This document shows positions 31,775-38,992 of a DNA stretch of 44,450 nt, piece by piece. The notes under the pieces are model-generated. The model was not told the DNA's origin. It ran no database searches and saw only the letters and a program-made list of their open reading frames with translations. The DNA is taken from positions 1-44,450 of the forward strand of contig NZ_QFBC01000028.1 of the NCBI RefSeq assembly GCF_003122325.1. The letters run 5' to 3'. The position numbers were made by a program, and so were the translations under genes. This DNA is from Rhizobium album (lineage in GTDB: Bacteria > Pseudomonadota > Alphaproteobacteria > Rhizobiales > Rhizobiaceae). Positions within the stretch are counted from its first letter, which is position 1. Each line of letters opens with the position of its first letter.

Positions 31775-32836
31775 TCAGACCCTCATAGGCATCAGGACGC
31801 CGGTCCAACCATCAAAACCCGCCGACGTGATAACGCCCGGCGCGCCGCCATCGAGAAGCGCCAACTTGACCGGGCCAGCCGGCACGACTGAGAAAAGATC
31901 GCGGATGTACTGGCTGTTGAACCCAATATCGAGAGGTTCGCCGCCGTATTCCGCGGCGATTTCATCGCTGGCGCTGCCCGATTCCGGGTTGTTGACAGAC
32001 AGGCTGATAGCGCCCGGCGCGATGCTGAAACGCACAGCCCGACCACGCTCAGATGAGATCGTGGAGACGCGGTCTGCGGCTTTCATGATCTCGTCGCGGT
32101 CGACAGTGATGATCTTGTCGTTGGCCGTCGGAATGACGCGATTGTAGTCAGGGAACGTCCCGTCGATCAGCTTGCTGACGATGACCAAATCACCTGCTTC
32201 AACACGGATCTTGCTGTCCGACACGGACACCGTCACCGAGCCCTTCGGCAACAGCCCAACAATCTTTCGCGGCACGATGATGCCTGCGAACTCGGCACTG
32301 GCCGCAACGTGATGCCGCGAAAGACGATGACCGTCCGTCGCCACTGCGATGGTCTTGTCGAACTCCCCCTTGAAGAAGATGCCATTTAGATAGTAGCGCG
32401 TTTCCTCGGTTGAAATCGCAAATTGAACCGGCGCGAACAGGGCGGCGAGATCAATGTCAAAGGTGGCGTTGTATGTGCCGGCTGTTAAATCGGGGAAGTC
32501 CGATGCTGGCAACGTTGCAAGTGAAAAGCGCGACCTGCCTGACTTGACGATTAGCTGGTCGCCCTCAAGCGTCAAGCTGACGTCGTCGTTGCCCGCCTTC
32601 TTTGCGATGTCCGCCAAAAGCTTGGCGTTGACGCAAGTCTCCCCGGCTGCGTGAACCGAAGCGGCGGCCGAAGCGGTAACTTCGACATCCAGATCGGTAC
32701 CTCGCAGTGTCAGGCAATCGCCGTCAGCCGACAGGCGCAGCATGGACAGGACCGGGACGGTGTTTCGCGCCTCGACCGCTCTGCCGACAGCAGTGACGGC
32801 GCGCGCAAGGTCTGCGCGCTTTATGGAAAGCTGCAT
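31775..32836 (-). CDS. dnaN: DNA polymerase III beta-type sliding clamp
   Basis: A 353-residue DnaN-like clamp, close to bacterial beta length (about 366-375). It begins MQLSIKRADLARAVTAVGRA, has repeated clamp folds (LRLSADGDCLTLRGTDLDVE, then FSLATLPASDFPDL and YYLNGIFFKGE...VATDGHRL), and ends GWTGVLMPMRV, equivalent to the bacterial MPMRL end. It would encircle DNA and tether polymerases. No phage polymerase is in the window, so it may work with host Pol III or divert other clamp clients. The leader is the recurrent GAGGAGACATC. Confidence 0.92.
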   Translation of the reverse strand: MQLSIKRADLARAVTAVGRAVEARNTVPVLSMLRLSADGDCLTLRGTDLDVEVTASAAASVHAAGETCVNAKLLADIAKKAGNDDVSLTLEGDQLIVKSGRSRFSLATLPASDFPDLTAGTYNATFDIDLAALFAPVQFAISTEETRYYLNGIFFKGEFDKTIAVATDGHRLSRHHVAASAEFAGIIVPRKIVGLLPKGSVTVSVSDSKIRVEAGDLVIVSKLIDGTFPDYNRVIPTANDKIITVDRDEIMKAADRVSTISSERGRAVRFSIAPGAISLSVNNPESGSASDEIAAEYGGEPLDIGFNSQYIRDLFSVVPAGPVKLALLDGGAPGVITSAGFDGWTGVLMPMRV

Positions 32837-32888
32837 GATGTCTCCTCTTGTGGTGGGAATGGCGCCGGTGGTGAGCCGGCGCGGTAGG

Positions 32889-33413
32889 TTAGGCTTGCGG
32901 TCCGAAACGGCCATATGCCTCGATCACGCCCATTGCCTGCGCTTTCGCATCATCAAGAGCGTTGTGGGCGATGCCAACGCTTGGCTGCGTGGTGCCCGTG
33001 AGGTCAAAGAGTGTACGGCAGTCCCTAGGCGATCGGTAATGCCAGGGCGTTTCCATTCCACAAGCTTGAAATGCCGATTCAATCAAAACTAAATCAAACG
33101 ATGGAGGTTTCGCCCACACGCGATCCGCACACGTACGTCGAACATATGTGGAGAATTCTGCTAGTACTCCGCCAACCTGGCGGTCGCCGGCAAATGCCGA
33201 TCGACGAGCCTCTTCCGATTGTTCCATCCACCATTGAACGGTTGCAGCATCGATGGTCAGACCTGCCTTCGTGGCGCTCGCTGGATTGATGGAAGCGTAA
33301 AATTCTTCTCCGAATTCTCCGGTCAGGGCGTCGAAAGTAACTGCTCCGATGCTAAGAATCACGCTTCCCGGTTTCGTGCCAAGGGTTTCAATATCGATCA
33401 TTAGGTCTCGCAT
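32889..33413 (-). CDS. DnaQ-like 3'-5' exonuclease (DEDDh)
   Basis: A 174-residue DEDDh exonuclease. Exo I is MIDIETLGTKPGS (Asp7, Glu9), Exo II lies around PPSFDLVLIESAF, and Exo III is GIAHNALDDAKAQAMGV with the His and Asp. It resembles exonuclease VIII-type phage enzymes. It could proofread or process ends next to the clamp gene. The ATG at 33413 overlaps the lipoprotein stop (TGATG); an in-frame GTG three bases earlier is less likely. Confidence 0.85.
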   Translation of the reverse strand: MRDLMIDIETLGTKPGSVILSIGAVTFDALTGEFGEEFYASINPASATKAGLTIDAATVQWWMEQSEEARRSAFAGDRQVGGVLAEFSTYVRRTCADRVWAKPPSFDLVLIESAFQACGMETPWHYRSPRDCRTLFDLTGTTQPSVGIAHNALDDAKAQAMGVIEAYGRFGPQA

Positions 33414-33829
33414 CACTCACCTCCCGAAAGAAGTTCGCCGGCGTCGCCGCGGAAATCGATGTCCGGCAAGATGGACTGCGGCTTGAAAGTGACGCGATAG
33501 TGGTAGGCGCTGGCCTTGGCGGGTTCCAACTGCTCGACGAAGAAGGTCACGTTGTCGGACAGGCCGAGGAAGTGTTTCTTGTATGAGGACGGCCCAGTCT
33601 TGCAGGTGATCGTGACTTGGCGAGCAGGATCGTTATTGCCGAGCGAACAAAGGCCCTCGATGCTCAGCATGTAGCCGCCGGTAATTCCGTTATAGAACAC
33701 GACGCGGCGGGTGATTTCGAAGTTGTCAGCCGCCTTCGAAAGATTGTGCGACGCTACATCGGCGTCATTTGTGCAGCCAGTCAGCATCAGAGCAGCGCCA
33801 ATCGCAGCTGCAGCAATCCGTTTCAACAT
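33413..33829 (-). CDS. Phage beta-sandwich lipoprotein
   Basis: A 138-residue lipoprotein: signal peptide MLKRIAAAAIGAALMLTGC with lipobox LTGC, cleaved before Cys19. The mature part contains ASHNLSKAADNFEITRRVVF, YNGITGGYMLSIEGLCSLG and HYRVTFKPQSILPDIDF, the recurrent pattern of phage beta-sandwich lipoproteins. It is expected in the periplasm, anchored to a membrane. Its position among recombination genes suggests early expression. Superinfection exclusion is a plausible but unproven role. The leader is the recurrent one. Confidence 0.8.
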   Translation of the reverse strand: MLKRIAAAAIGAALMLTGCTNDADVASHNLSKAADNFEITRRVVFYNGITGGYMLSIEGLCSLGNNDPARQVTITCKTGPSSYKKHFLGLSDNVTFFVEQLEPAKASAYHYRVTFKPQSILPDIDFRGDAGELLSGGE

Positions 33830-33885
33830 TTAAGTCTCCTCTTGTGGTGAGGCGGGCCGCTGGTAACGGCCCGCATACGGCGTGG

Positions 33886-34503
33886 TTACTTGCTCCACGG
33901 GTTCTTTTTGGCACCTCCCGCCGCAGCAGCGGGCGCCGGTCTTGCCGCAGCGGGCCGGTTGTCGTTGGCAGGCGTTCTTGCCGCGCCGCTCTTAAACGGT
34001 GGGCGTTTCGCAGTGCCGTCGCCGATCAAGCCGAGTTGCGGCACGGGTTCTTTCGCTGCGGCGTCTTCGAAGAAGAAGCGAGCGATCTGGTTTTTGTCTT
34101 TGTAGTTGCCCGAGCCGTCAGCCTTCGGGCCGCCTTCTTGGATCTCGATTTCTGCGACGAACGACTTGAACAGCAATTCGTCGGTATCGGTGTCGCCGGT
34201 GATATTCACATCGACGGCGCGGCCCAGGCGGTCGAACTGCGGCTTGCCGTATTTGTACTGGCCGTGATTGAAGCCGTCGGCATGGACGATGGTCCAGTAT
34301 GCCCAAAACTTCTTGCCCTTCAGGTCTTCCGGCTCCTGCACCTCGAAGGTGATTTCGGCCTGATAGCCCTTCGTGTCGTTCGTAGGCTTGAGCTCGATCG
34401 CCTCCGCCCAGATGCGGCAATAGCTGTGCGGGATGAGCCCGCCACCGCCCTGTTTGTCGGTATTCTCGAAGTCCACCTCGTAATCAAATCCGAGTTTGGC
34501 CAT
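33886..34503 (-). CDS. DUF669 protein, SSB-like partner of Sak4
   Basis: A 205-residue DUF669 protein, believed to be a single-stranded-DNA-binding partner of Sak4 recombinases. It starts MAKLGFDYEVDFENTDKQGG and has IPHSYCRIWAEAIELKPTND, YQAEITFEVQEPEDLKGKKF and GKPQFDRLGRAVDVNITGD. The C-terminus is a flexible Pro/Ala/Asn tail ending KKNPWSK, not the acidic DDDIPF tip of bacterial SSB. An NDN peptide lies in that tail. The start follows the recurrent leader. Confidence 0.85.
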   Translation of the reverse strand: MAKLGFDYEVDFENTDKQGGGGLIPHSYCRIWAEAIELKPTNDTKGYQAEITFEVQEPEDLKGKKFWAYWTIVHADGFNHGQYKYGKPQFDRLGRAVDVNITGDTDTDELLFKSFVAEIEIQEGGPKADGSGNYKDKNQIARFFFEDAAAKEPVPQLGLIGDGTAKRPPFKSGAARTPANDNRPAAARPAPAAAAGGAKKNPWSK

Positions 34504-34526
34504 GCATGGTCTCCTTGTGGTGTGGT

Positions 34527-34676
34527 TTAGAGCAGGTAGTAGCGATAAGGCACGCTACCGAAGGGCGTGGATGTCTGGTCACGCCAGACATTGGTGAGCC
34601 AAACCCAGATGAGCCGTCCGCCGCGAGTGCGGGCCTTGACCGGGAACCAGGCGAACCAGGATTCACCGCGGAACAT
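34527..34676 (-). CDS. Small Trp-rich phage protein (49 residues)
   Basis: A 49-residue frame starting ATG 34676, overlapping the preceding stop (TGATG). The sequence is MFRGESWFAWFPVKARTRGG, then RLIWVWLTNVWRDQ and ending VPYRYYLL. It is Trp- and Arg-rich with no membrane helix. The tight overlap and the lack of any other gene in this interval support it as real; similar short Trp-rich proteins occur in rhizobial phages. Function unknown. Confidence 0.6.
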   Translation of the reverse strand: MFRGESWFAWFPVKARTRGGRLIWVWLTNVWRDQTSTPFGSVPYRYYLL

Positions 34677-35011
34677 CAAGCCAGCTCCCGCGAAGGACCG
34701 ATGACATCGGACAGGTCAATGCCGACGAGCTTGGCGATGGCGCGCAAAAGCTCCATCTTCTCTTCGACCTCGCAGTGAGGCTCGTGGTTGTCCTCGTCGT
34801 ACTTCTTCGCCCGTTTCAGGAGTTCCTTCATTTCCTGCACGTCACGCTTGAGGGCGTCGAACTCATCGCGGGTGATGTCGGGCTTTAGGTTGAAGGGAAT
34901 GCGGGGCCGTGCTGGCGCGGGGTCCACCTCCCACGGCTGCGGGAAGTATGGTGCCCAAGGGCCGCGCGTCTTATCAGCGAAGTGGTCGCCAACCATCGAC
35001 ACGACACACAT
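34676..35011 (-). CDS. Hypothetical protein with coiled coil
   Basis: A 111-residue protein. The N-terminal part is Pro-rich (GPWAPYFPQPWEVDPAPARP), followed by a charged coiled coil (DEFDALKRDVQEMKELLKRA) and a helical end (EKMELLRAIAKLVGIDLSDV). It sits between the Sak4-like recombinase and the SSB-like gene, overlapping both neighbours by stop/start sharing. It may assist the recombination complex; that is inferred from position. Confidence 0.6.
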   Translation of the reverse strand: MCVVSMVGDHFADKTRGPWAPYFPQPWEVDPAPARPRIPFNLKPDITRDEFDALKRDVQEMKELLKRAKKYDEDNHEPHCEVEEKMELLRAIAKLVGIDLSDVIGPSRELA

Positions 35012-35820
35012 CAGGCCGCATCCTCTTCTTCCGCGGGCGCCTCTGTCACGACGTCCGGCTGCGGCGGGAAGTACTGGTTGAGGATGTCGAAGCCCTTGCC
35101 CTGTTTGAAAGGCAGCGTCGGCTTGGGGATGGAATACCGGTTGCCGGCGACGTAACCTGGCCTCTCCTGCACAGCGATGGAGACGTCGCCACCGCCCTGC
35201 CCGCGGTTGGCAGTCTTCTTGAAGCCGAGATCTTCCTTCTTGATCGACACCGGCTGGTGCAGAAAGCCAATAAGGTCCGATGCGGCGCAGATGGCCGACG
35301 ATGAATCGTCGCGCAGGTTGAGGTTGTAACGCGGATAGCTGTCCGTGGTGATGCCCGGAACAGTCTTGGCTTTAACGTGAGCAATGAGCACCACATAGAA
35401 GCCAGCTTTCTTAAGCTCGAGCACCTTGGCAATGAATTCCAGCCACACGGCATGTGCGGCGGCATAGCCCTTGCCGAAGCCTGGCGCCTCGATGTCGGGC
35501 CAGTCGTTGCGTGCGCAAGCCTCTGCGTTGATCATCGTCTCGAGGCCATCAAGTGCGTCAAGAACGAAGGTGCGCCGGTCGTGCTCGGCCTGCAGCATGA
35601 ATTCCATCTGGTCGATGACGTCCTGGTAAACGTCGGAAACGCCGAAGGACTTCATGGGCGAGCCAGCGGACTGCCTTTCGCCCTCGCTGGTCCGGCAGTA
35701 ATAAGGCGCGGGCCACTCCGACGCGAGGGTGGTTTTGCCGAGTTTCGCCCCGCCATAGATGGTTACAACGGGCGGGTCGGTATCTGATGTGTCTTCAAGC
35801 TTATCCCAAGAGATAGCCAT
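35011..35820 (-). CDS. Sak4-like recombinase (AAA_24 ATPase)
   Basis: A 269-residue RecA-core ATPase of the phage Sak4 type, a single-strand annealing/strand-exchange protein. Walker A is YGGAKLGKTTLASEWP at residues 22-37; the Walker B region is TFVLDALDGLETM near 85; and VVLIAHVKAKTVPGI forms the following strand. The acidic C-terminus (APAEEEDAA) is typical. It pairs with the DUF669 SSB-like gene downstream, the known functional partner. It starts with GAGGAGAGCTAC. Confidence 0.85.
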   Translation of the reverse strand: MAISWDKLEDTSDTDPPVVTIYGGAKLGKTTLASEWPAPYYCRTSEGERQSAGSPMKSFGVSDVYQDVIDQMEFMLQAEHDRRTFVLDALDGLETMINAEACARNDWPDIEAPGFGKGYAAAHAVWLEFIAKVLELKKAGFYVVLIAHVKAKTVPGITTDSYPRYNLNLRDDSSSAICAASDLIGFLHQPVSIKKEDLGFKKTANRGQGGGDVSIAVQERPGYVAGNRYSIPKPTLPFKQGKGFDILNQYFPPQPDVVTEAPAEEEDAA

Positions 35821-35830
35821 GTAGCTCTCC

Positions 35831-35935
35831 TCATTGCAGAAAGGCGAGGATGAAAAGGAAGGCGGCGTAAGCGACGACCAGGTGCACGTCGTTGCAGCGC
35901 GGCTTGCGCGTCAGTCGGGGTCGAACAGCTTGCAA
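35831..35935 (-). CDS. Possible very small membrane protein
   Basis: A 34-residue frame from TTG 35935: a basic stretch (RPRLTRKPRCND) and then one membrane helix (VHLVVAYAAFLFILAFLQ). It starts within the 3' end of the preceding small membrane gene and ends just before the Sak4 leader. The helix is convincing but the start codon is weak, so it may be spurious. Confidence 0.3.
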   Translation of the reverse strand: MQAVRPRLTRKPRCNDVHLVVAYAAFLFILAFLQ

Positions 35936-36156
35936 AGCAGCCACCAACCGATCAGCGCGAAGATCATGAAGAGCACGACCGCTGGGGACGAAACCAAGGC
36001 AGCAACGAATGCAGCCGCGCAGCCGGCCGCATAAATGCTACGGCGAAGGGTCGGCGGCTTGAATCGAAACGGTTTAGTTGGGATGGGCGTGGCGTCAAGC
36101 CGCGAGACCGGGACATAGTCGAGCGGCGGGCCGGTGAGGTCTGCGTCTTTGGTCAT
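35911..36156 (-). CDS. Small two-helix membrane protein
   Basis: An 81-residue protein with a Pro-rich cytoplasmic N-terminus (ATPIPTKPFRFKPPTLRRS) and two membrane helices near residues 40-56 and 58-75 (VVLFMIFALIGWWLLCKLF). The ATG at 36156 is the first good start; the longer open frame upstream is discounted. The gap before it (36157-36248) holds no gene. Function unknown. Confidence 0.55.
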   Translation of the reverse strand: MTKDADLTGPPLDYVPVSRLDATPIPTKPFRFKPPTLRRSIYAAGCAAAFVAALVSSPAVVLFMIFALIGWWLLCKLFDPD

Positions 36157-36248
36157 GCTGCGCTCTTGATAAAAACAGACATAAAGCCTCCTCTGACCTC
36201 TTGCGCATAGCGCAAGAGGTTTGGTGGTGGTTTGTGATTTTGGTGGCG

Positions 36249-37226
36249 TTAGGCGGCTCGCGCGGCCCAGTCTTCGACGGCGTTTTTTGCCGTGGCCAAC
36301 CCCAGTCCCGTAATGGCGCGAAGCTCCTTGATCGCATTGACCTTCTGGCCTGCGGCAGCTAGGCGCTGCCACTCATGGTCATAAGTCGGCTTGGGCACCT
36401 GGAACGTACCGTTCAGCACGTAGACGCCGAACTCCTGGCCCTTGTGCTTGGCGGCAAGGCGGTTGGCCTCGGCGGTGGCAGCCCCCACGGTGTTGTGGAT
36501 GTACGGTCGTGCCGCAGGCTTAGGCTGGCCGTCCTCGATGAGGGCAACGATTGCGGTGGGGTCGACACCATGGGACGCCGCCGACCGCACCAGCCAATCG
36601 CAGCTAGACAGACTGTAACGCATCGGAATGCCAAAGGAGTCGATCCAGAAGGAATCTCCTTCAATGTGGGCCACTTCGTAATAACGAAGCCAACCGTTGC
36701 CTGGCCACTTGACCCAATCCCCAACCTTGAACTTCGGCTTGGCAACGTTGTCATTGCTCGCCGACGGTGTGCTGGCAGAGCCGCGTCCGTATTCGTCAGA
36801 CAGGGTGTCGGACTGGGCGGCAACGTTGACTTTGGGCTCGGTCCATTCGGACACAAGGTCCGTAGGTCCTCCTCGATCTATCCGATAATATCGTTCGCCG
36901 GTATCGATCCAAAGGCGCCCACTGCCTTCGGCCGCCCAGGTGTCGCCGTTGAACTTATACATCGGCCCGATTTTCTGGCCATCGCGCGTCTTGTAAAATT
37001 TGCCTTTCTCTATTTTTAGAGGCGCATGTCGAATCACTGAGGGTGAAAAAAACCACCGGTTTTGTACTTTATCGCCGAGGCTGCCGTCATGGCCGCCCGC
37101 CCATCCGTCGCCAAACTCCACAAGCACGGAATAATCGTCGAAAGCCGAAACCACGCCTTCGTGCTCTCCCACTACACCGCCACGCCCCTTTGCAATGACC
37201 CGGTCGTCAACCTTAAACTTGCCCAT
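36249..37226 (-). CDS. Multi-domain protein with L7/L12-like C-terminus
   Basis: A 325-residue protein. Residues 1-60 (KFKVDDRVIAKGRGG...VLVEFGDGW) and 165-210 (KFKVGDWVKWPGNGWLRYYE) look like SH3/KOW-type beta barrels. The last 40 residues (VNAIKELRAITGLGLATAKN, then AVEDWA) match the helix-loop-helix of the ribosomal L7/L12 C-terminal domain, which binds translation GTPases. The ATG at 37226 has GGAGGG eight bases before it; an in-frame TTG at 37232 is rejected. There is an NDN peptide in the linker. Role unknown. Confidence 0.6.
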   Translation of the reverse strand: MGKFKVDDRVIAKGRGGVVGEHEGVVSAFDDYSVLVEFGDGWAGGHDGSLGDKVQNRWFFSPSVIRHAPLKIEKGKFYKTRDGQKIGPMYKFNGDTWAAEGSGRLWIDTGERYYRIDRGGPTDLVSEWTEPKVNVAAQSDTLSDEYGRGSASTPSASNDNVAKPKFKVGDWVKWPGNGWLRYYEVAHIEGDSFWIDSFGIPMRYSLSSCDWLVRSAASHGVDPTAIVALIEDGQPKPAARPYIHNTVGAATAEANRLAAKHKGQEFGVYVLNGTFQVPKPTYDHEWQRLAAAGQKVNAIKELRAITGLGLATAKNAVEDWAARAA

Positions 37227-37228
37227 GT

Positions 37229-37513
37229 TCAAGCCCTCCCCGCGGCACGAACAGCCGCCAAATCGATGATGTCTGCGGACGGTGCATCCGCCGGCGGCTT
37301 TGCGGCGCTGCCGCTGTTGTCGAATTCCGGATCTGGCTCAAGCTCGATGAATTCGTACCAGACCGGTTGGAGCACGCCGACGAGGCGCACCTGATATTCA
37401 CGGCCCCAAGAGCGCTCGCCGATGATCTGGCCGGTAACGAGATGATTGGACGTCAGGCGAACCTGGTCGCCATAGTCGAAGAAGACGCCTTCGCATTCGT
37501 CGCACATATTCAT
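37229..37513 (-). CDS. Small SH3/KOW-like protein
   Basis: A 94-residue protein beginning MNMCDECEGVFFDYGDQVRL, with VTGQIIGERSWGREYQVRLV, a beta-barrel pattern similar to the SH3/KOW segments of the next gene. A Cys-x-x-Cys pair lies at residues 4-7. It overlaps the preceding HTH gene and lies two bases before the L7/L12-like gene. Function unknown. Confidence 0.6.
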   Translation of the reverse strand: MNMCDECEGVFFDYGDQVRLTSNHLVTGQIIGERSWGREYQVRLVGVLQPVWYEFIELEPDPEFDNSGSAAKPPADAPSADIIDLAAVRAAGRA

Positions 37514-37800
37514 GCTGCCACCCTGGCATGGCCGTCGATGGTCGGTATGCGTTTGAGCGTCACAGGCATAAGGCCCGAAGTCGTCGAGCAGCCGCCGTTC
37601 CGCGGCGACATGACGGTGATGCGGTCAGGATAGTTGTCGTTGTCAGCGACGGGCCGCGGCGGCTTGCGGCCGTTAATGGCCTCAAGGATAGTTGTCTTTC
37701 CGAAGCCGAACTCGTGGGCGAGCGTCTGAAACGATGCTCCCTCAGACTTGCGGGCACGGATGCGCATTAGCATCCCGTCAGGGATCAACTTTGGTCTCAT
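37510..37800 (-). CDS. Small helix-turn-helix protein
   Basis: A 96-residue protein whose N-terminal half is a resolvase/Fis-like helix-turn-helix (MRIRARKSEGASFQTLAHEF, then GFGKTTILEAINGR). An ADNDNYPD peptide and a loose C-terminus follow. It may regulate the leftward genes or bind origin-proximal DNA. It begins with the recurrent leader ACCACAGAGGAGATTTT. Confidence 0.65.
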   Translation of the reverse strand: MRPKLIPDGMLMRIRARKSEGASFQTLAHEFGFGKTTILEAINGRKPPRPVADNDNYPDRITVMSPRNGGCSTTSGLMPVTLKRIPTIDGHARVAA

Positions 37801-37928
37801 AAAATCTCCTCTGTGGTGTATCCAACTTGGTGGATGGATGTCGCGACCCTGGCGGTCGCAAACTCTATACGCAAGTGAAATCTTGACATCTTAAACGCCA
37901 AGACATAGATCTTGCGTTGAGGCCGCAA
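37797..37928 (-). CDS. Possible 43-residue ORF with TTG start
   Basis: A frame from TTG 37928 directly after GAGGAGACC (37929-37937) runs 43 residues (KIYVLAFKMSRFHLRIEFAT in the middle) and ends by ATGA overlap with the HTH gene. A CACCAC word lies upstream as in other leaders. In its favour are the leader and coupling; against it are the rare start, short spacing and overlap with a possible plus-strand RNA. Either reading is open. Confidence 0.3.
   Translation of the reverse strand: MRPQRKIYVLAFKMSRFHLRIEFATARVATSIHQVGYTTEEIL
37883..37911 (+). promoter_or_regulatory. Candidate plus-strand promoter
   Basis: A perfect -35 hexamer TTGACA (37883-37888) is followed after 17 bases by TAGATC (37906-37911), a poor -10 (three of six). 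It points rightward into a gene-free interval that ends in a strong terminator, opposite to the surrounding operon. Confidence 0.4.
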
Positions 37929-38036
37929 GGTCTCCTCAATGAGCTGGCGGAGGTTGTGGTGACCGTTGATGCCAGGTCTTAAACGGGGCGGGCTACGGGT
38001 GGTGCCGGGCTGTTAACGCCCCGTTTTGTTTTTTGG
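37918..38036 (+). ncRNA. Candidate plus-strand small RNA
   Basis: A transcript of about 120 bases would run from the predicted start near 37918 to the T-tract at 38036. It contains GGTCTCCTC at 37929-37937, the exact complement of the GAGGAGACC ribosome-site element used ahead of many genes of this phage, so it could act as an antisense regulator. The same bases could instead be a ribosome site for a short minus-strand ORF. Existence is inferred from promoter plus terminator only. Confidence 0.35.
37982..38036 (+). terminator. Strong rho-independent terminator, rightward
   Basis: AACGGGGCG (37982-37990) pairs perfectly with CGCCCCGTT (38017-38025), with TTGTTTTTT immediately after on the plus strand. 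The minus strand has no T-tract, so it stops rightward transcription only. No annotated rightward gene precedes it for about 20 kb, which points to a local plus-strand RNA or a block on converging transcription. Confidence 0.75.
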
Positions 38037-38104
38037 GGTGTTTGCGGGGTTAGGCGCCCGTTAGCTGGGTTTCGATGGTGCCGTGGCCACGCCCCACAAT
38101 TCCT

Positions 38105-38974
38105 TCACCCCATGCACCGGCGCCATTCGGCGAACATCATCCGCAAGAGGCGCTTTTCGGTGTATCGCTTCGCCCGATTTGCGGCGTGGGCGGTATAGCT
38201 GTCTTTGCCGGTTTTCGATTCCTTGATGGCTTCACCGGTCTTGTGCGGCAGGCGTTCTGCCTCATAACGGGCGCGATTCGCAAAGACCTTTTGCAGCGTC
38301 GTGTATTCCGTGTTGTCGTCGATGACTTCGCCGAACAGCGGACGGAATTTGCCCATACCGAGGATAATCGAGTTTCCGACATTCCACATCAGTGAACGCC
38401 GGGTCGGCGAGTACGCGTGAAGCAGCGCTTCGTCTCCAGCCTTACGGCGCTGGCGTTCACCGCCGATGACGGCCAATCCCATACGTTTCCAGACGGCCGA
38501 AACAGACTTGAAGTCGCCCAGGCTGTAAAACTCACCTGTTTCGCGGTGATATCCGCTGCACTCGCCAATGATACAGGCGGCCGACACGTCGCCAAGTCCC
38601 TTGATAGACTTCACCCATTCGAAGACCGGCAGCTTCTTGACGGCACGAACGAGCTCCTTTTCGTACCTGCCTTGCTGGTCGTCGAGGATCTTGAGCGACA
38701 TAAGGTAGGGCGAAATTGCGCCGTAGTATTCGTGCTCTTCGTCTTTTGATGCCGCAGCGAAAGTGGCTGCGGCCTGCTCCTTGTCGCCATCGAAATGCCT
38801 GCGCAACGAAGCCTGCGCCTGCAAGATCAATTTGGTTCTGGCCTTCACCATGTCCTGGCGTAGGCGATAGTACTCAATGATATCTTCAATCGCCTCGGTA
38901 TAGATGCCCGACGTTTTGAATGGCGCGGCGGGCATTGTTACGGGCGGAGTTGCAAGTTCGGTATTCAGATACAT
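38105..38974 (-). CDS. Helix-hairpin-helix protein resembling IS110 Tnp C-terminal domain
   Basis: A 289-residue protein. The N-terminal 110 residues are coiled coil (IEDIIEYYRLRQDMVKARTK). Residues 120-215 resemble the Transposase_20 region of IS110-family enzymes: SIKGLGDVSAACIIGECSG (a helix-hairpin-helix), FYSLGDFKSVSAVWKRMGLA, and YSPTRRSLMWNVGNSI. The RuvC-like DEDD domain and the serine motif of IS110 transposases are not seen, so it is not a working transposase. It may bind branched DNA. The recurrent leader precedes it. Confidence 0.6.
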   Translation of the reverse strand: MYLNTELATPPVTMPAAPFKTSGIYTEAIEDIIEYYRLRQDMVKARTKLILQAQASLRRHFDGDKEQAAATFAAASKDEEHEYYGAISPYLMSLKILDDQQGRYEKELVRAVKKLPVFEWVKSIKGLGDVSAACIIGECSGYHRETGEFYSLGDFKSVSAVWKRMGLAVIGGERQRRKAGDEALLHAYSPTRRSLMWNVGNSIILGMGKFRPLFGEVIDDNTEYTTLQKVFANRARYEAERLPHKTGEAIKESKTGKDSYTAHAANRAKRYTEKRLLRMMFAEWRRCMG

Positions 38975-38992
38975 GGTGGTCTCCTCTTATGT

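Noticed and set aside
32889-33829. Exonuclease and lipoprotein as one fused gene
   Set aside because: Separate frames joined by a TGATG stop/start overlap; the lipoprotein has its own signal peptide and stop.
36249-37226. Ribosomal protein L7/L12 gene
   Set aside because: Only the last 40 residues match; the rest is unrelated and the length is nearly three times that of L7/L12.
38105-38974. Active IS110 transposon
   Set aside because: No DEDD/RuvC domain, no catalytic serine motif, and the gene is embedded in a phage operon with the phage leader.
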